A stretch of 64,000 nucleotides of DNA from Sorangium cellulosum So0157-2. Its GTDB lineage: Bacteria; Myxococcota_A; Polyangia; Polyangiales; Polyangiaceae. The stretch lies in the NCBI RefSeq assembly GCF_000418325.1, contig NC_021658.1, positions 6,125,501-6,189,500 on the forward strand, written 5' to 3'. Shown piece after piece: positions 1-8,020 of the stretch (positions within the stretch are counted from its first letter, which is position 1; every line of letters starts with the position of its first letter). Both the position numbers and the translations under genes were made by a program. The notes beneath the pieces are model-generated. The model did no database searches and was not told the origin of the DNA. It saw only the letters and a program-made list of their open reading frames with translations.

Positions 1-1882
1 CGCGGGCGGCGTCCGACGGGACCCACGCGTTCGGGCGGGTGTTGTAGAGGTCCGTCGCGACACCCTCGGCGAACACGTAGCCTGCGCCCCGGCTCATGCG
101 CGCGCTCGGGTCGCCGGCGGCGCGCCCCTCGCGCCACTGGCCGCCTCGCGGGGCGAGCTCCTTCTCGAACCAGCGCAGCCGCGACGGCTGGTCGTTCTGC
201 AGGGAGAGGGTGTTGTGGTAGTCGGCCGTGGACCCGATGAGGTTGCTGGAGTAACTCGTGTGCTCCTTGGTCAGCCACTCTCCCTTCCGGTAGAGCTCGA
301 TTTGATTGCAGTCGCCGAGCTGGTGGTTGATGGTGACCCAGCCGCACCGCCACGTGAACCACGTCGCGCTCTTGGTCCAGTCCGAGCGCGCGAGCACGGC
401 GCCGCGGCCCGGCGCCCGCTCGAAGAAGACGGTGGGCATCGCCGGGCGCGGATCCGGCGGGAGCGGCGCTGCCGGGTCGAAGAGCAAGAAGCTCAGGATG
501 GCCCGGCTCGGGACCGGCGAGCCCCAGACCTTGGACGTTCGCGCGTAGAGCGCGGGCGCGCCGCCCTCGAACGCGTTGGCCACGATCCAGCGCGACTTCT
601 GCAAGCGCGCCGTGTTGCCGGTGAGGTGGTCGTAGACGCCCAGCGAGCCGAACACCTCGGCGAAGCGCGGCTCGACCCGGACCCGCAAGGTGTCGCCGTA
701 GTTCGCCGCCTCGTACACCGGCCCGAGGTCGGGCATCGACGGGTACGTGACCGGGCCCGGCGAGATCGAGTGCAGGAAGCCGTCCGAGAACCGGTCCCAG
801 TACCCGCTGCGCAAGAGGCCGATCTGCGGGCCTGACAGGGCGCGGGCGCCGTAGCCGGCCGTGTGGAGCGCGAGGAGCGCCTGGTGGAGGCACGCCAGCC
901 CGCCGCCGTAGAGGAAGCCCTCCACGGGCAGGCCGCCGCTGGCCACGCCGAGGCCGTCGGGCGAGACGCCGAGGTGCTTGGCGGCGATCTCGGGGGCCTC
1001 GAAGACGGCGAAGGCCTGATAGAGCCAGGCGCCGGTGGCGTCCGCGCGGTAGCTGCGCAGCGTGTTGCCGAGCGCCTCCGGCGGGGTGTTCGGATCGAGC
1101 GGGCGGTCGTCCGCCTCGTCCATCGCGAGCGACATCAGCGTGACCTGGCGCAGGTGGCCGAGATAGAAGTTGTTCGCCGCCCACCGGAGCTGGAGCGGAT
1201 CGCGGAGCAGCGCCGGATCGTTCATGACGCCGACCGGGTGGGGGTGCTCGTTGCCCGCCGTGGCGGCGTGAAGGTTGTCGTCAGCCCACCTGAGAAAAAC
1301 CTGCCGTATTTTGGCCTTGTCCCCGGCGGAGAGCACGGGGCGGCCGCTCGCGTCGATCGCGCCGTAGATCCAGTCCACCGTCAGCGGGAACCCATCGCCC
1401 CACCAGCGCGAGCGGTCGCCGGTCGCGAACCCCGGGTCGCGGAAGGGCTTGTCGTCGGCGCTCCCCTTGCTCGCCTCCTCGATGGCGTACATCAGCAGGT
1501 TGCGCGCCCTGACGGCGTGGACCGGGCGGGCCGCGACGTCCGGATCGATGAGCGACATGAAGGCGAAGAACTCGGCATACGCCTCGGTCGGATATTGCAC
1601 GTAGGCGTTGGTGCCGCCGTCCGGCCACGCGGGGTTCGGCCGGCCATTCGGGTAGAAGCGGCCGTCGTACGCTGTGATGGCGCCCTGGAGCGCGGGCAGC
1701 ATGGCCTCCTTGTACATGCGGTTGCGGCTGTCGGCCGCCCACCCGCGCAGCCTGGGGAGGTGGTCTTTCGTGAGCCAGAGTCGCGGGTGCCCTGCGGTGG
1801 GCGCCGCGTCGGCGCGCGCCGCCGCGCCGACAAGGCCCAGAGAGAGCACCGCGGCGGTGAGGATGTGGTGAATCGGTCGCAT
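1..1882 (-). CDS. Secreted heparinase II/III-like (polysaccharide lyase-type) protein, C-terminus outside window
   Basis: The frame is open from ATG at 1882 to the left edge, giving at least 627 residues. The N-terminus is a Sec signal (MRPIHHILTAAVLSLGLVGA, cleavage near ARA-DAAP). It is followed by HPRLWLTKDHLPRLRGWA, typical of the start of secreted alginate-lyase/heparinase-like proteins, then a Trp/Tyr-rich helical body. Near the visible end come a run ending in CNQIELYRKGEWLTKEHTSY and a DYHNTLSLQND segment, as in the beta-sandwich half of heparinase II/III-like enzymes. The likely role is binding or cleaving an acidic polysaccharide outside the cell. The family assignment comes from motif resemblance only; the coding frame itself is clear. 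Confidence 0.7.
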   Translation of the reverse strand, partial: MRPIHHILTAAVLSLGLVGAAARADAAPTAGHPRLWLTKDHLPRLRGWAADSRNRMYKEAMLPALQGAITAYDGRFYPNGRPNPAWPDGGTNAYVQYPTEAYAEFFAFMSLIDPDVAARPVHAVRARNLLMYAIEEASKGSADDKPFRDPGFATGDRSRWWGDGFPLTVDWIYGAIDASGRPVLSAGDKAKIRQVFLRWADDNLHAATAGNEHPHPVGVMNDPALLRDPLQLRWAANNFYLGHLRQVTLMSLAMDEADDRPLDPNTPPEALGNTLRSYRADATGAWLYQAFAVFEAPEIAAKHLGVSPDGLGVASGGLPVEGFLYGGGLACLHQALLALHTAGYGARALSGPQIGLLRSGYWDRFSDGFLHSISPGPVTYPSMPDLGPVYEAANYGDTLRVRVEPRFAEVFGSLGVYDHLTGNTARLQKSRWIVANAFEGGAPALYARTSKVWGSPVPSRAILSFLLFDPAAPLPPDPRPAMPTVFFERAPGRGAVLARSDWTKSATWFTWRCGWVTINHQLGDCNQIELYRKGEWLTKEHTSYSSNLIGSTADYHNTLSLQNDQPSRLRWFEKELAPRGGQWREGRAAGDPSARMSRGAGYVFAEGVATDLYNTRPNAWVPSDAAR

Positions 1883-2051
1883 GCGATCCTCGGTGTTGCT
1901 CGGCGCGAACAGCCGCGCCGGCCAGCGTCGATCGACGCCGAGCAGCACGCGTCATGCCGGGTACAAGCGTGCGCGCCCCGCGTCACCCCGAAAGCGCCGA
2001 GCGTTCCTGCCGAACGGCCGCCCGGCGCCAGGCGCCGAAGCTCGCACCTGC

Positions 2052-2081
2052 GAAACATTCAAGAAACATTGTAGAAACATT
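2052..2081. promoter_or_regulatory. Three GAAACATT octamers at 11-bp period (candidate operator)
   Basis: The octamer GAAACATT occurs at 2052-2059, 2063-2070 and 2074-2081, so each copy starts 11 bp after the last, one helical turn. The copies are AT-rich within DNA of very high GC. They lie 170 bp upstream of the leftward gene and 257 bp upstream of the rightward one. Face-of-helix spacing suggests cooperative protein binding; the binding protein is unknown. Confidence 0.4.
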
Positions 2082-2083
2082 GC

Positions 2084-2164
2084 GACCAGCGCAACCGACG
2101 CGGCCAGCGCGACCGGCGCGACCGGCGCGACTGACGCGACTGACGCGACCAGCGTGACCGACAT
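2084..2164. repeat. 9-bp imperfect tandem repeat, nine units
   Basis: Nine consecutive 9-mers follow the pattern gacCgGCGC with changes at a few positions. The array begins 3 bp after the octamer array. In one frame it would encode a Thr-Gly-Ala/Thr-Asp-Ala repeat, but no credible gene uses that frame. Confidence 0.6.
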
Positions 2165-2324
2165 CCCGCTCGATCCGCGCCGCTGTCGAAAGCTGGTGCT
2201 CGAGCGCGGGACGACGCGCAGGGCGACCAACGAAGCCGCCGCCCTGCCCGTCTCCGGGCGGCAGGCCCGGTTCAGAAAGGAGGAGGTGACGCGAATCTGT
2301 CGCACAGGGGCGCGGATCTGCCGC

Positions 2325-2330
2325 TACACT
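2325..2330 (+). promoter_or_regulatory. Candidate -10 element TACACT, 8 nt before ATG
   Basis: TACACT lies 8 nt before the ATG at 2339, so a transcript started from it would have almost no leader. A GAGAAG purine run also precedes the ATG, so an ordinary leader from a promoter further upstream remains possible. Confidence 0.3.
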
Positions 2331-2338
2331 ACGAGAAG

Positions 2339-2968
2339 ATGGGAGCTCTCCGCAGTATGCTCGCACCAGACTTCTCCCCGTTCCTCGGCGATCCACGGAT
2401 CGTCGGCGAGGGCAATCTCGTGAAAGGCACCCTGATCGGCTCGCGCGCCCAGGCGCTGCGGCAGAGCTATGGCGAGCGGTTCGTGGCGGATCTCGGACGC
2501 CAGCTGTCGCCGCAGGCGGCCCGCTATCTCAGCGATCCGCCGATCCCGTCGACCTGGAACGAGATGGCGCCGCTCATCGAGATCGACTGCGCGCTCATAC
2601 ACGGCGTCTTCGCCGGCAGGATGGAGAAGATGCGCCACTTCGGCGCGGACGTCGCCCGGAGCGATCTGACGACGATCTACAAGACGATGGCGCTGGGGAG
2701 CTCGCCGTCGATGCTCTTCAAGCGCTTCGGCCTCGTGTACAGGACCTACTTCAAATACGGCGACTTCAGCGTGCGGGTCGTCAGCGAGGTCGCCGGGACG
2801 GTCACGCTCTCGGGCGGCGGCTTGCCGCTCTACCTGTGCAGCCAGGGCATCTCCGGCTGGATCGAGGCGGGCCTGGCGCTCGCGGGCAGCCGGCGCATCG
2901 CGGTCGACCACACGACCTGCAGGCACCGCGGGGCGCCGCGGTGCACCTGGTCGATCTCGTGGGGGTGA
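2339..2968 (+). CDS. Small V4R/DUF2378-like protein of myxobacterial type
   Basis: The protein has 209 residues, no signal peptide and no membrane segment. The middle (about residues 65-150) is rich in hydrophobic and aromatic residues and includes SDLTTIYKTMALGSSPSMLF. The end reads TTCRHRGAPRCTWSISWG, a Cys/His/Trp pattern like that closing 4-vinyl-reductase (V4R)-type and DUF2378/TIGR02265-type domains, which occur in many copies in myxobacteria. These are thought to be small sensory or ligand-binding domains; no ligand can be read from the sequence. It is convergent with the glycosyltransferase. Coding is clear, the family only suggested. Confidence 0.6.
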   Translation: MGALRSMLAPDFSPFLGDPRIVGEGNLVKGTLIGSRAQALRQSYGERFVADLGRQLSPQAARYLSDPPIPSTWNEMAPLIEIDCALIHGVFAGRMEKMRHFGADVARSDLTTIYKTMALGSSPSMLFKRFGLVYRTYFKYGDFSVRVVSEVAGTVTLSGGGLPLYLCSQGISGWIEAGLALAGSRRIAVDHTTCRHRGAPRCTWSISWG

Positions 2969-3038
2969 GCGGCGAGGGGAGGGGGCTGCGCGGTCACGCC
3001 AGGGCCCAGCGCTGCGGCGCCGCGCGACGTCCCAGGCG

Positions 3039-4307
3039 TCAGGCGGCGGCCCGCCCGCCTTCTCCGAACGCCGCCCGCGCGAGCAGCCGGCGCAGCGCCT
3101 CCGCGCTCTCCTCCCAGGACGGCGGCGCCGCCTCGGCGAACGCGCCGTCGTCCCAGGTCCGCGCGAGCGCGTCGCGCAGCGCGCGGCCGAGCGCTCCGGC
3201 GTCGCGCGGCGGGACGAGCAGCCCGGTGCGCCCCGGCGTCACCACGTCCGGAATGCCCCCCACGCGCGTCGCCACCACGGGCCGCGCCGCGGCCAGCGCC
3301 TCGAGCACCACGTTCGGGGTGCCCTCCGCCCAGCTCGGGAGCGCCAGCAGATCCGTCGCCGCGAGGTGGCGGGCAACCTGGGCGAGCGGCCGCGCCCCGA
3401 CCGCGATGATCCGGCCCCGCTCGCCCCGCAGCTCGGCCGACCCGCCCTCGCGATCGCGCCGCAGCGCCGCCTGCTCGACCGCCGCCCGCTCCGGGCCGTC
3501 GCCGACGACCACGAGGTGGATCGGCTCACCGCCGTCGTCCCGGTCGATCGCCTCGAACGCGCGCAGCAGCTCGTGAATGCCCTTCTCGCGGAGGACGTTC
3601 CCGACGAACGTCACGACGCGCCCGCGCTCCGGGAGCCCGAGCTCGCGCCGGGCGGCGCGCCGGTCCGCCGGGCGGAAGAGCGCGCGGTCGACCCCGTTGC
3701 GGACGAGGACCGCGCGATCCCGCGGGGCGCCGAGCGCCGCGAGCGCCTCCACCATCGGACGGCTCACGCCGATCGCGTACGCGGCGGACCGGAGCGCACT
3801 GCCGACGAGCGGGCGCACCGAGCGCCAGCGGGCGACGACGTTCACGTCCGTGCCATGGGCCTTCACCGCGTAGGGGAGGCCGAGCATCCGGGCGAGCAGC
3901 GCCGCCGCGCAGGCGTCGGGGTACAGCCACGCCCCCAGCACGACGTCGAACCGCCCGCGCAGCCGCGGGACGTACGGCAGGAGCCCCGCCAGGTAGAGCG
4001 GCGCGTTCACCGGCGCCAGCACGCGGCCCGCCCCCGGCAGGTACGGCGCGCGCGGGTGCACCACCGGCACGCCGTCGATCTCGTCGCGCTCGGGCACCGC
4101 CGTCAGGCGGCCCGGCCGCGTGCGCCCGCCGAGGAGCGATGCGCCCGGGTGGTACGGGATCGCCGCCAGCACCTCCACCTCGCAGCGCCGCGACAGCGCC
4201 GCGAGCTGCTGCCGCTGGAACGCGCACGACAGCGGCTCAACCCGGTTCGGAAAGATGCGCGTCACCCAGAGAACGCGCAGCGGCCTCGACAAGCCTTCCT
4301 CCTCCAT
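3039..4307 (-). CDS. Glycosyltransferase family 4 (GT-B fold)
   Basis: From ATG 4307 the protein has 422 residues. The N-terminal Rossmann half carries LRVLWVTRIFPNRVEPLSC, a typical GT4 start. The C-terminal half has RGRVVTFVGNVLREKGIHEL, then WAEGTPNVVLEALAAARPVV, whose EAL segment contains the nucleotide-sugar-binding E of the EX7E motif. It would transfer a sugar from a nucleotide sugar during polysaccharide or glycolipid assembly at the inner membrane. The start is uncertain: ATG 4343 and 4331 are in frame, and TTG 4292 has the best ribosome-binding site (GGAGGAAGG 1-5 nt upstream). Upstream translation to 4550 is low-complexity and probably not coding. Confidence 0.85.
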   Translation of the reverse strand: MEEEGLSRPLRVLWVTRIFPNRVEPLSCAFQRQQLAALSRRCEVEVLAAIPYHPGASLLGGRTRPGRLTAVPERDEIDGVPVVHPRAPYLPGAGRVLAPVNAPLYLAGLLPYVPRLRGRFDVVLGAWLYPDACAAALLARMLGLPYAVKAHGTDVNVVARWRSVRPLVGSALRSAAYAIGVSRPMVEALAALGAPRDRAVLVRNGVDRALFRPADRRAARRELGLPERGRVVTFVGNVLREKGIHELLRAFEAIDRDDGGEPIHLVVVGDGPERAAVEQAALRRDREGGSAELRGERGRIIAVGARPLAQVARHLAATDLLALPSWAEGTPNVVLEALAAARPVVATRVGGIPDVVTPGRTGLLVPPRDAGALGRALRDALARTWDDGAFAEAAPPSWEESAEALRRLLARAAFGEGGRAAA

Positions 4308-4333
4308 GCCCGCGCCCACGCCGGATTTCATGA

Positions 4334-4349
4334 TGTAATTCATGTTACA
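4334..4349. promoter_or_regulatory. Dyad TGTAA-N6-TTACA, candidate operator
   Basis: TGTAATTCATGTTACA is a perfect 5-bp dyad with a 6-bp spacer in an AT-rich island just upstream of the glycosyltransferase. If that gene starts at 4307 or 4292 the dyad lies in its leader; if at 4343 it overlaps the start codon. This is a typical arrangement for a dimeric repressor site. Confidence 0.35.
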
Positions 4350-4660
4350 AGCTGTCCTTCCGCCCCAGCGGGGCAGGGACGGACTCGAGGTACGTCCCGC
4401 CCTGCCTGCGCACGTCCACGCCGCGAGAGCGCGCGGTGCCAGCCGCCGAGGAGCGCTCAGGTCGCCGCCGCGCGGAGCGCTCAGGTCGCCGCCGCGCGCA
4501 GCCATGCGCCACACCCGCGGCATGCCGGGGTCAAATTTGTAATGTTGCAAACATCAACGAACGTGGGACGCTCCGGGCGCCGGGCGCTGCCGGGGAGGGG
4601 AGGGCGGCCGATTCGGGTCGCGCCCGCCGCGCGGCGTGCCGCTCGACAGCAAGGGGGCGC
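4350..4660. other. Divergent intergenic region between GT4 and barrel-like gene
   Basis: No gene is convincing here. It contains two adjacent identical 24-bp units (4451-4474 and 4475-4498) and an AT-rich near-dyad ATGTTGCAAACAT at 4542-4554, preceded by TTGTA. The latter may be promoter or operator for the rightward gene. Confidence 0.5.
4451..4498. repeat. 24-bp direct repeat, two tandem copies
   Basis: Two identical 24-bp units lie head to tail. Each begins GAGCGCTCAGGTCGCC. They lie in the gap between two divergent genes and have no evident function. Confidence 0.7.
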
Positions 4661-6124
4661 GTGTTCTCGTTCGTCTTGCCGATGTGGGAGTCCGACGTGA
4701 CGGCGCAGGCGGCGGTGGAGCAGAGCGTGGCGTCGAACGTCGGGGACGTGGGCTCCGGCGCGCTGATGGCCGGCGTCGGGGGCTCGGTCGAGGGCTCGCT
4801 GCGCGGCGAGCGCTCGCGCTACGGCTTCAGCGTCGACGGGAGCTACGGGCGGGTCCTTCAGGTCTCGCTCGACGCGGCGCGCTCCGCGCCGTCCGACAGC
4901 GTCTCGGCGCGCCTCGGCGGGGGAGCGGGCTGGACGCTCTCGCCGCGCGCGGACCTCTCGATGGCGGCGGCCGGCTACCTGGCGACCCGCCTCGGCGTGC
5001 GCGCCGCCGACGCGCTCGCCGCGCGCGATCCGTTCCTGTACGGCAATCGCCTGCAATACACGCTCTCCGGGGGACCGGCCCTGTCGATCGCGACATCGCG
5101 GCGAGCCGCGGCGCGCCTCGATCTCGGGTACGAGCAGGCCGGCGCGCTCTCGGCCGACGACCCGGCCGGGGTCGGGATCGACGCGCACACGGGGCGGGCC
5201 CAGGCGAGCACGTCGATCGACCTCGGCGCGCTGGACACGCTGACCCCCGAGCTCCGGTACGAGATCACCCAGTATCATCACGCGCTGCTCGACACCGAGC
5301 TCACGCGCGGCGAGGCCCGCGTCCACGCCGGCGCGGCGCTCCTGTCCGCGACCCACGAGCTCACGCGCAACGCCTCGGCGCGCGCCTCGGGCGGCGTGAC
5401 CGTCGCGAGCCCGCCGCCCGTGCTGTCGTCGCGCGCCGCGGTGATCGCGCCGACGGCGCGGGTCGGTCTCACCTACGTGCAGGAGCGCTACCGGCTGACA
5501 GCGGGGTACGCGTACGCCTATACGTCGCTCGGGCCGAGGATCGGATTCGGGCACGAGCACGAGGCGTCCCTCGAAGCGAGCTTCCGGCCCGCGCGGGGCG
5601 GCGCGACCCGCGATCTCCTCGTGACCGGCGTCGCCCGCTTCTCGACCGGCAGCGCCCCCGTCGCCGCGAATCCGCCGCTCCACCTCGCCCCCGGCGCGCC
5701 GGCGCCCTCCAGGGAAGGATCGCTGTCCACGACCACGGCGCTCGCGGGCGCGGAGATCGCCTATCCCCTGGCGCGCGGGATCGCGCTCCGCGGCGGCGTC
5801 GACCTGGAGTTCGTGCGCGCCGCGCTCGATCCGGCGCCGAGCACGGGCGAGGCCGGCGGCTCGCTGAGGAGCATCGTGACGGCCGGGATCTCGGGGACGC
5901 TGTCGACGGATCGCCACCGGACCGTGCGCCGCGATCCCGACGGCGCATGGGACGACGAGCGCCGCGCCGCGATGATCCAGGGAATGCCGTCCGGCCGCTG
6001 GCGACCGCCCGAGCCGGGCCGCGAGCACGATGACCGCGGCGCCGGCTCCGACGAGACCGCCGCCGTCGGCGAGGCCCCGCGCGAGACGGCCTCCGCGCGC
6101 GCCGGTGACGTCGGCGCGCGATAA
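4661..6124 (+). CDS. Outer-membrane beta-barrel-like protein of the polysaccharide region
   Basis: The best start is GTG 4661, after AAGGGGGC, giving 487 residues; ATG 4682 is also in frame. Residues about 20-440 alternate polar and hydrophobic positions in strand-like stretches, for example LRYEITQYHHALLDTEL, YRLTAGYAYAYTSLG and ALRGGVDLEFVRAAL, as in outer-membrane barrels found beside exopolysaccharide genes. The C-terminal about 60 residues are charged and disordered. No Sec signal is visible with any start, which is odd for a barrel and could mean a 5' sequence error. No enzyme motif is seen. Its neighbours suggest a part in polysaccharide export, by inference only. Confidence 0.6.
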   Translation: MFSFVLPMWESDVTAQAAVEQSVASNVGDVGSGALMAGVGGSVEGSLRGERSRYGFSVDGSYGRVLQVSLDAARSAPSDSVSARLGGGAGWTLSPRADLSMAAAGYLATRLGVRAADALAARDPFLYGNRLQYTLSGGPALSIATSRRAAARLDLGYEQAGALSADDPAGVGIDAHTGRAQASTSIDLGALDTLTPELRYEITQYHHALLDTELTRGEARVHAGAALLSATHELTRNASARASGGVTVASPPPVLSSRAAVIAPTARVGLTYVQERYRLTAGYAYAYTSLGPRIGFGHEHEASLEASFRPARGGATRDLLVTGVARFSTGSAPVAANPPLHLAPGAPAPSREGSLSTTTALAGAEIAYPLARGIALRGGVDLEFVRAALDPAPSTGEAGGSLRSIVTAGISGTLSTDRHRTVRRDPDGAWDDERRAAMIQGMPSGRWRPPEPGREHDDRGAGSDETAAVGEAPRETASARAGDVGAR

Positions 6125-6541
6125 GCCGCGTCGACAGACCCGCTCGACGCACCCGCTCGACACACCCGTTCGACGCACCTGGGCAAAGCGCGCTCCCGGC
6201 CGGAGCGACGCGCTCGCCGCGCCGCGGATCCGCAAAGCTCCCTGAGCGCGCGCCCGGAGACGACGTACGCAGTCCGTCGACAGCGTTCTCTCGCCGCGAC
6301 TCCCCTCGTCACCGCACATCCCCGGCGCAACCGCCCGCGATGTCGTCGATTGCGCCGCGCCCGGCTTCGCGCGCGGCGGCTCAGTCCGCCGCCGATGGAC
6401 GAGATTCGTCGGAGGCATCTGGCGATCTGCCCCGGTCTGCTCTAATGTGGGTCCAACTACAACCGTGTGTGCCCCGCCGGAGGCGATGCGCCGTGGCGCG
6501 CGACCGCCCGGGGCGCTGGGCTAGACGAGTGGGGAGGGACG
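6125..6541. other. Intergenic region with 13-bp repeats
   Basis: Just after the barrel-like gene, four 13-bp units of the form GACGCACCCGCTC lie head to tail (6133-6182, last one incomplete). The rest shows no gene. An AT-containing stretch, TCTAATG, near 6441 could belong to a promoter for the sugar transferase. Confidence 0.45.
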
Positions 6542-7903
6542 ATGCTGGAGCTGTTCCGGTCGCCGCGCCGGGCCATGGTGTGGTTTGTCGAGGCCAGCCT
6601 GCTCTCGCTCCTGGTGTGTTGCGCGCCGGGCGTGCTCGTGGGCTGGGAGCACGCGCTCGACGGAGAGCGCTTCGGGCAGACGCTGAGCATCTCGCTGGTC
6701 GCGCTGGCGTCGCTCTACTATCACGGCCTGTACGGGCCGGAGCCGCCCAGGGCGCGCGCGCTGTTCCTGACGATGTTCCGGGCGCTCGGCATGGCGGCGG
6801 CGGTGCTGTGGCTCGCGTTCTGGCTCGTGCCGGACGCGGAGCTCGGCGACCGGGTGCTCCTGACGTCGCTCGGGGCGGCGGCGATCGTGCTCCCGGCGTG
6901 GCGCGCGGCGTGCAATCGGGTGCTGAGCAGCGAGAGCTTCTCCACGCTGGCGGTCGTGCTGGGGTCGGGCGAGCTCGCCCGCACGTGCGCGTCCCTCATC
7001 CGGAAGGACGGAGACGTCCTCGGGCTGCGCCTCGCCGGCCGGCTCGTCAGGGACGAAGAGCCGATCGACGATCCCGAGATCGCGGGCAGGACCCGGGATC
7101 TCCGGCGCCTCGTCGAGCAGCGCGGCGTCGCGGTGGTGATCGTGGCGATCCCCGATCGGCGCGCCGCCTTCCCGCTGGAGGAGCTGCTCGATCTGAAGTT
7201 CCGCGGCGTCCAGATCGAGGAGGGCATGGATTTCTACGAGCGCGTGACCGGCAAGATCTGCGTGCGCGAGCTGAAGCCGAGCCAGATCATCTTCTCTCAC
7301 GGCTTCCGCGTGCGGCGGCGGACGCTGGTCGCGAAGCGGCTCTTCGACGTCGTATGCGCGAGCGCCGGGCTCGTGCTCGCACTGCCGCTGATGGCGCTCA
7401 CGGCCATCGCGGTGAAGGTCGACTCCAGGGGACCAGCGCTCTATTCGCAGATCCGGACAGGCGCCCTCGGGAAGCCGTTCCGGATCCACAAATTCCGGTC
7501 GATGCGGACCGACGCCGAGAAGAACGGGGCCGCGTGGGCCATCGAGAACGATCCGCGCGTGACCCGCGTCGGGCGGTTCATCCGGAAGACGCGGCTCGAC
7601 GAGCTGCCTCAGCTCTGGAACGTGCTCGTCGGCGAGATGAGCATGGTGGGGCCGCGGCCCGAGCGCCCCGAGTTCATCGAGGCGCTGGAGAAGCAGATCC
7701 CCTTCTTCCGGCAGCGGCTCTGCGTGAAGCCGGGCGTGACGGGGCACGCGCAGGTGCGCTGCCGTTACGGCGCGTCCGCCGAGGACGCGCTGGAGAAGCT
7801 CCAGTACGATCTCTATTACATGAAGAGCTTCTCGCTCTGGTTCGATATCTCCATCCTCATCGACACCGTGAAGGTCGTGCTCTGGCGCATCGGCGCACGG
7901 TGA
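6542..7903 (+). CDS. Polyprenyl-phosphate sugar-1-phosphate transferase (TIGR03013/EpsB_2-like)
   Basis: ATG 6542 follows GGGAGGGAC and gives 453 residues. Four hydrophobic segments fill about residues 1-130, then a Rossmann-like domain (about 135-245), then one membrane helix and the conserved transferase core (about 255-450). The core has KPFRIHKFRSMRTDAEKNG, TRVGRFIRKTRLDELPQLWN, MSMVGPRPERPEF and KPGVTGHAQVRCRYG. Enzymes of this family move a sugar phosphate from a UDP-sugar onto undecaprenyl phosphate, the first membrane step of exopolysaccharide synthesis. The sequence matches the PEP-CTERM/EPS-associated subgroup. I cannot tell which sugar is used. Confidence 0.93.
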   Translation: MLELFRSPRRAMVWFVEASLLSLLVCCAPGVLVGWEHALDGERFGQTLSISLVALASLYYHGLYGPEPPRARALFLTMFRALGMAAAVLWLAFWLVPDAELGDRVLLTSLGAAAIVLPAWRAACNRVLSSESFSTLAVVLGSGELARTCASLIRKDGDVLGLRLAGRLVRDEEPIDDPEIAGRTRDLRRLVEQRGVAVVIVAIPDRRAAFPLEELLDLKFRGVQIEEGMDFYERVTGKICVRELKPSQIIFSHGFRVRRRTLVAKRLFDVVCASAGLVLALPLMALTAIAVKVDSRGPALYSQIRTGALGKPFRIHKFRSMRTDAEKNGAAWAIENDPRVTRVGRFIRKTRLDELPQLWNVLVGEMSMVGPRPERPEFIEALEKQIPFFRQRLCVKPGVTGHAQVRCRYGASAEDALEKLQYDLYYMKSFSLWFDISILIDTVKVVLWRIGAR

Positions 7904-8020
7904 ATGCTCCGGCTGCCGACGCGTGCAATGGCTGCGCTCTTTAACGACGAGCCCGGTGGCGCGGCCTCTGCAGAGAACGCCCGAGGGATCGGCCAGCGTC
8001 GGTCTCCGGGGGGATCAGCG

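Larger units (their letters stand above)
1883..2338. other. Divergent intergenic region with two kinds of short repeat
   Basis: This 456-bp gap separates the leftward lyase-like gene from the rightward gene at 2339. I see no convincing gene. It carries three GAAACATT octamers at exact 11-bp spacing (2052-2081) and, directly after them, nine imperfect 9-bp units (2084-2164). Both are listed separately. Confidence 0.6.

Noticed and set aside
1281..1955. Minus-strand frame of 224 residues and an overlapping one at 1492-2058
   Set aside because: A third frame encodes a signal-peptide-bearing secreted protein that is open across the whole 1-1882 interval and is clearly the real one.
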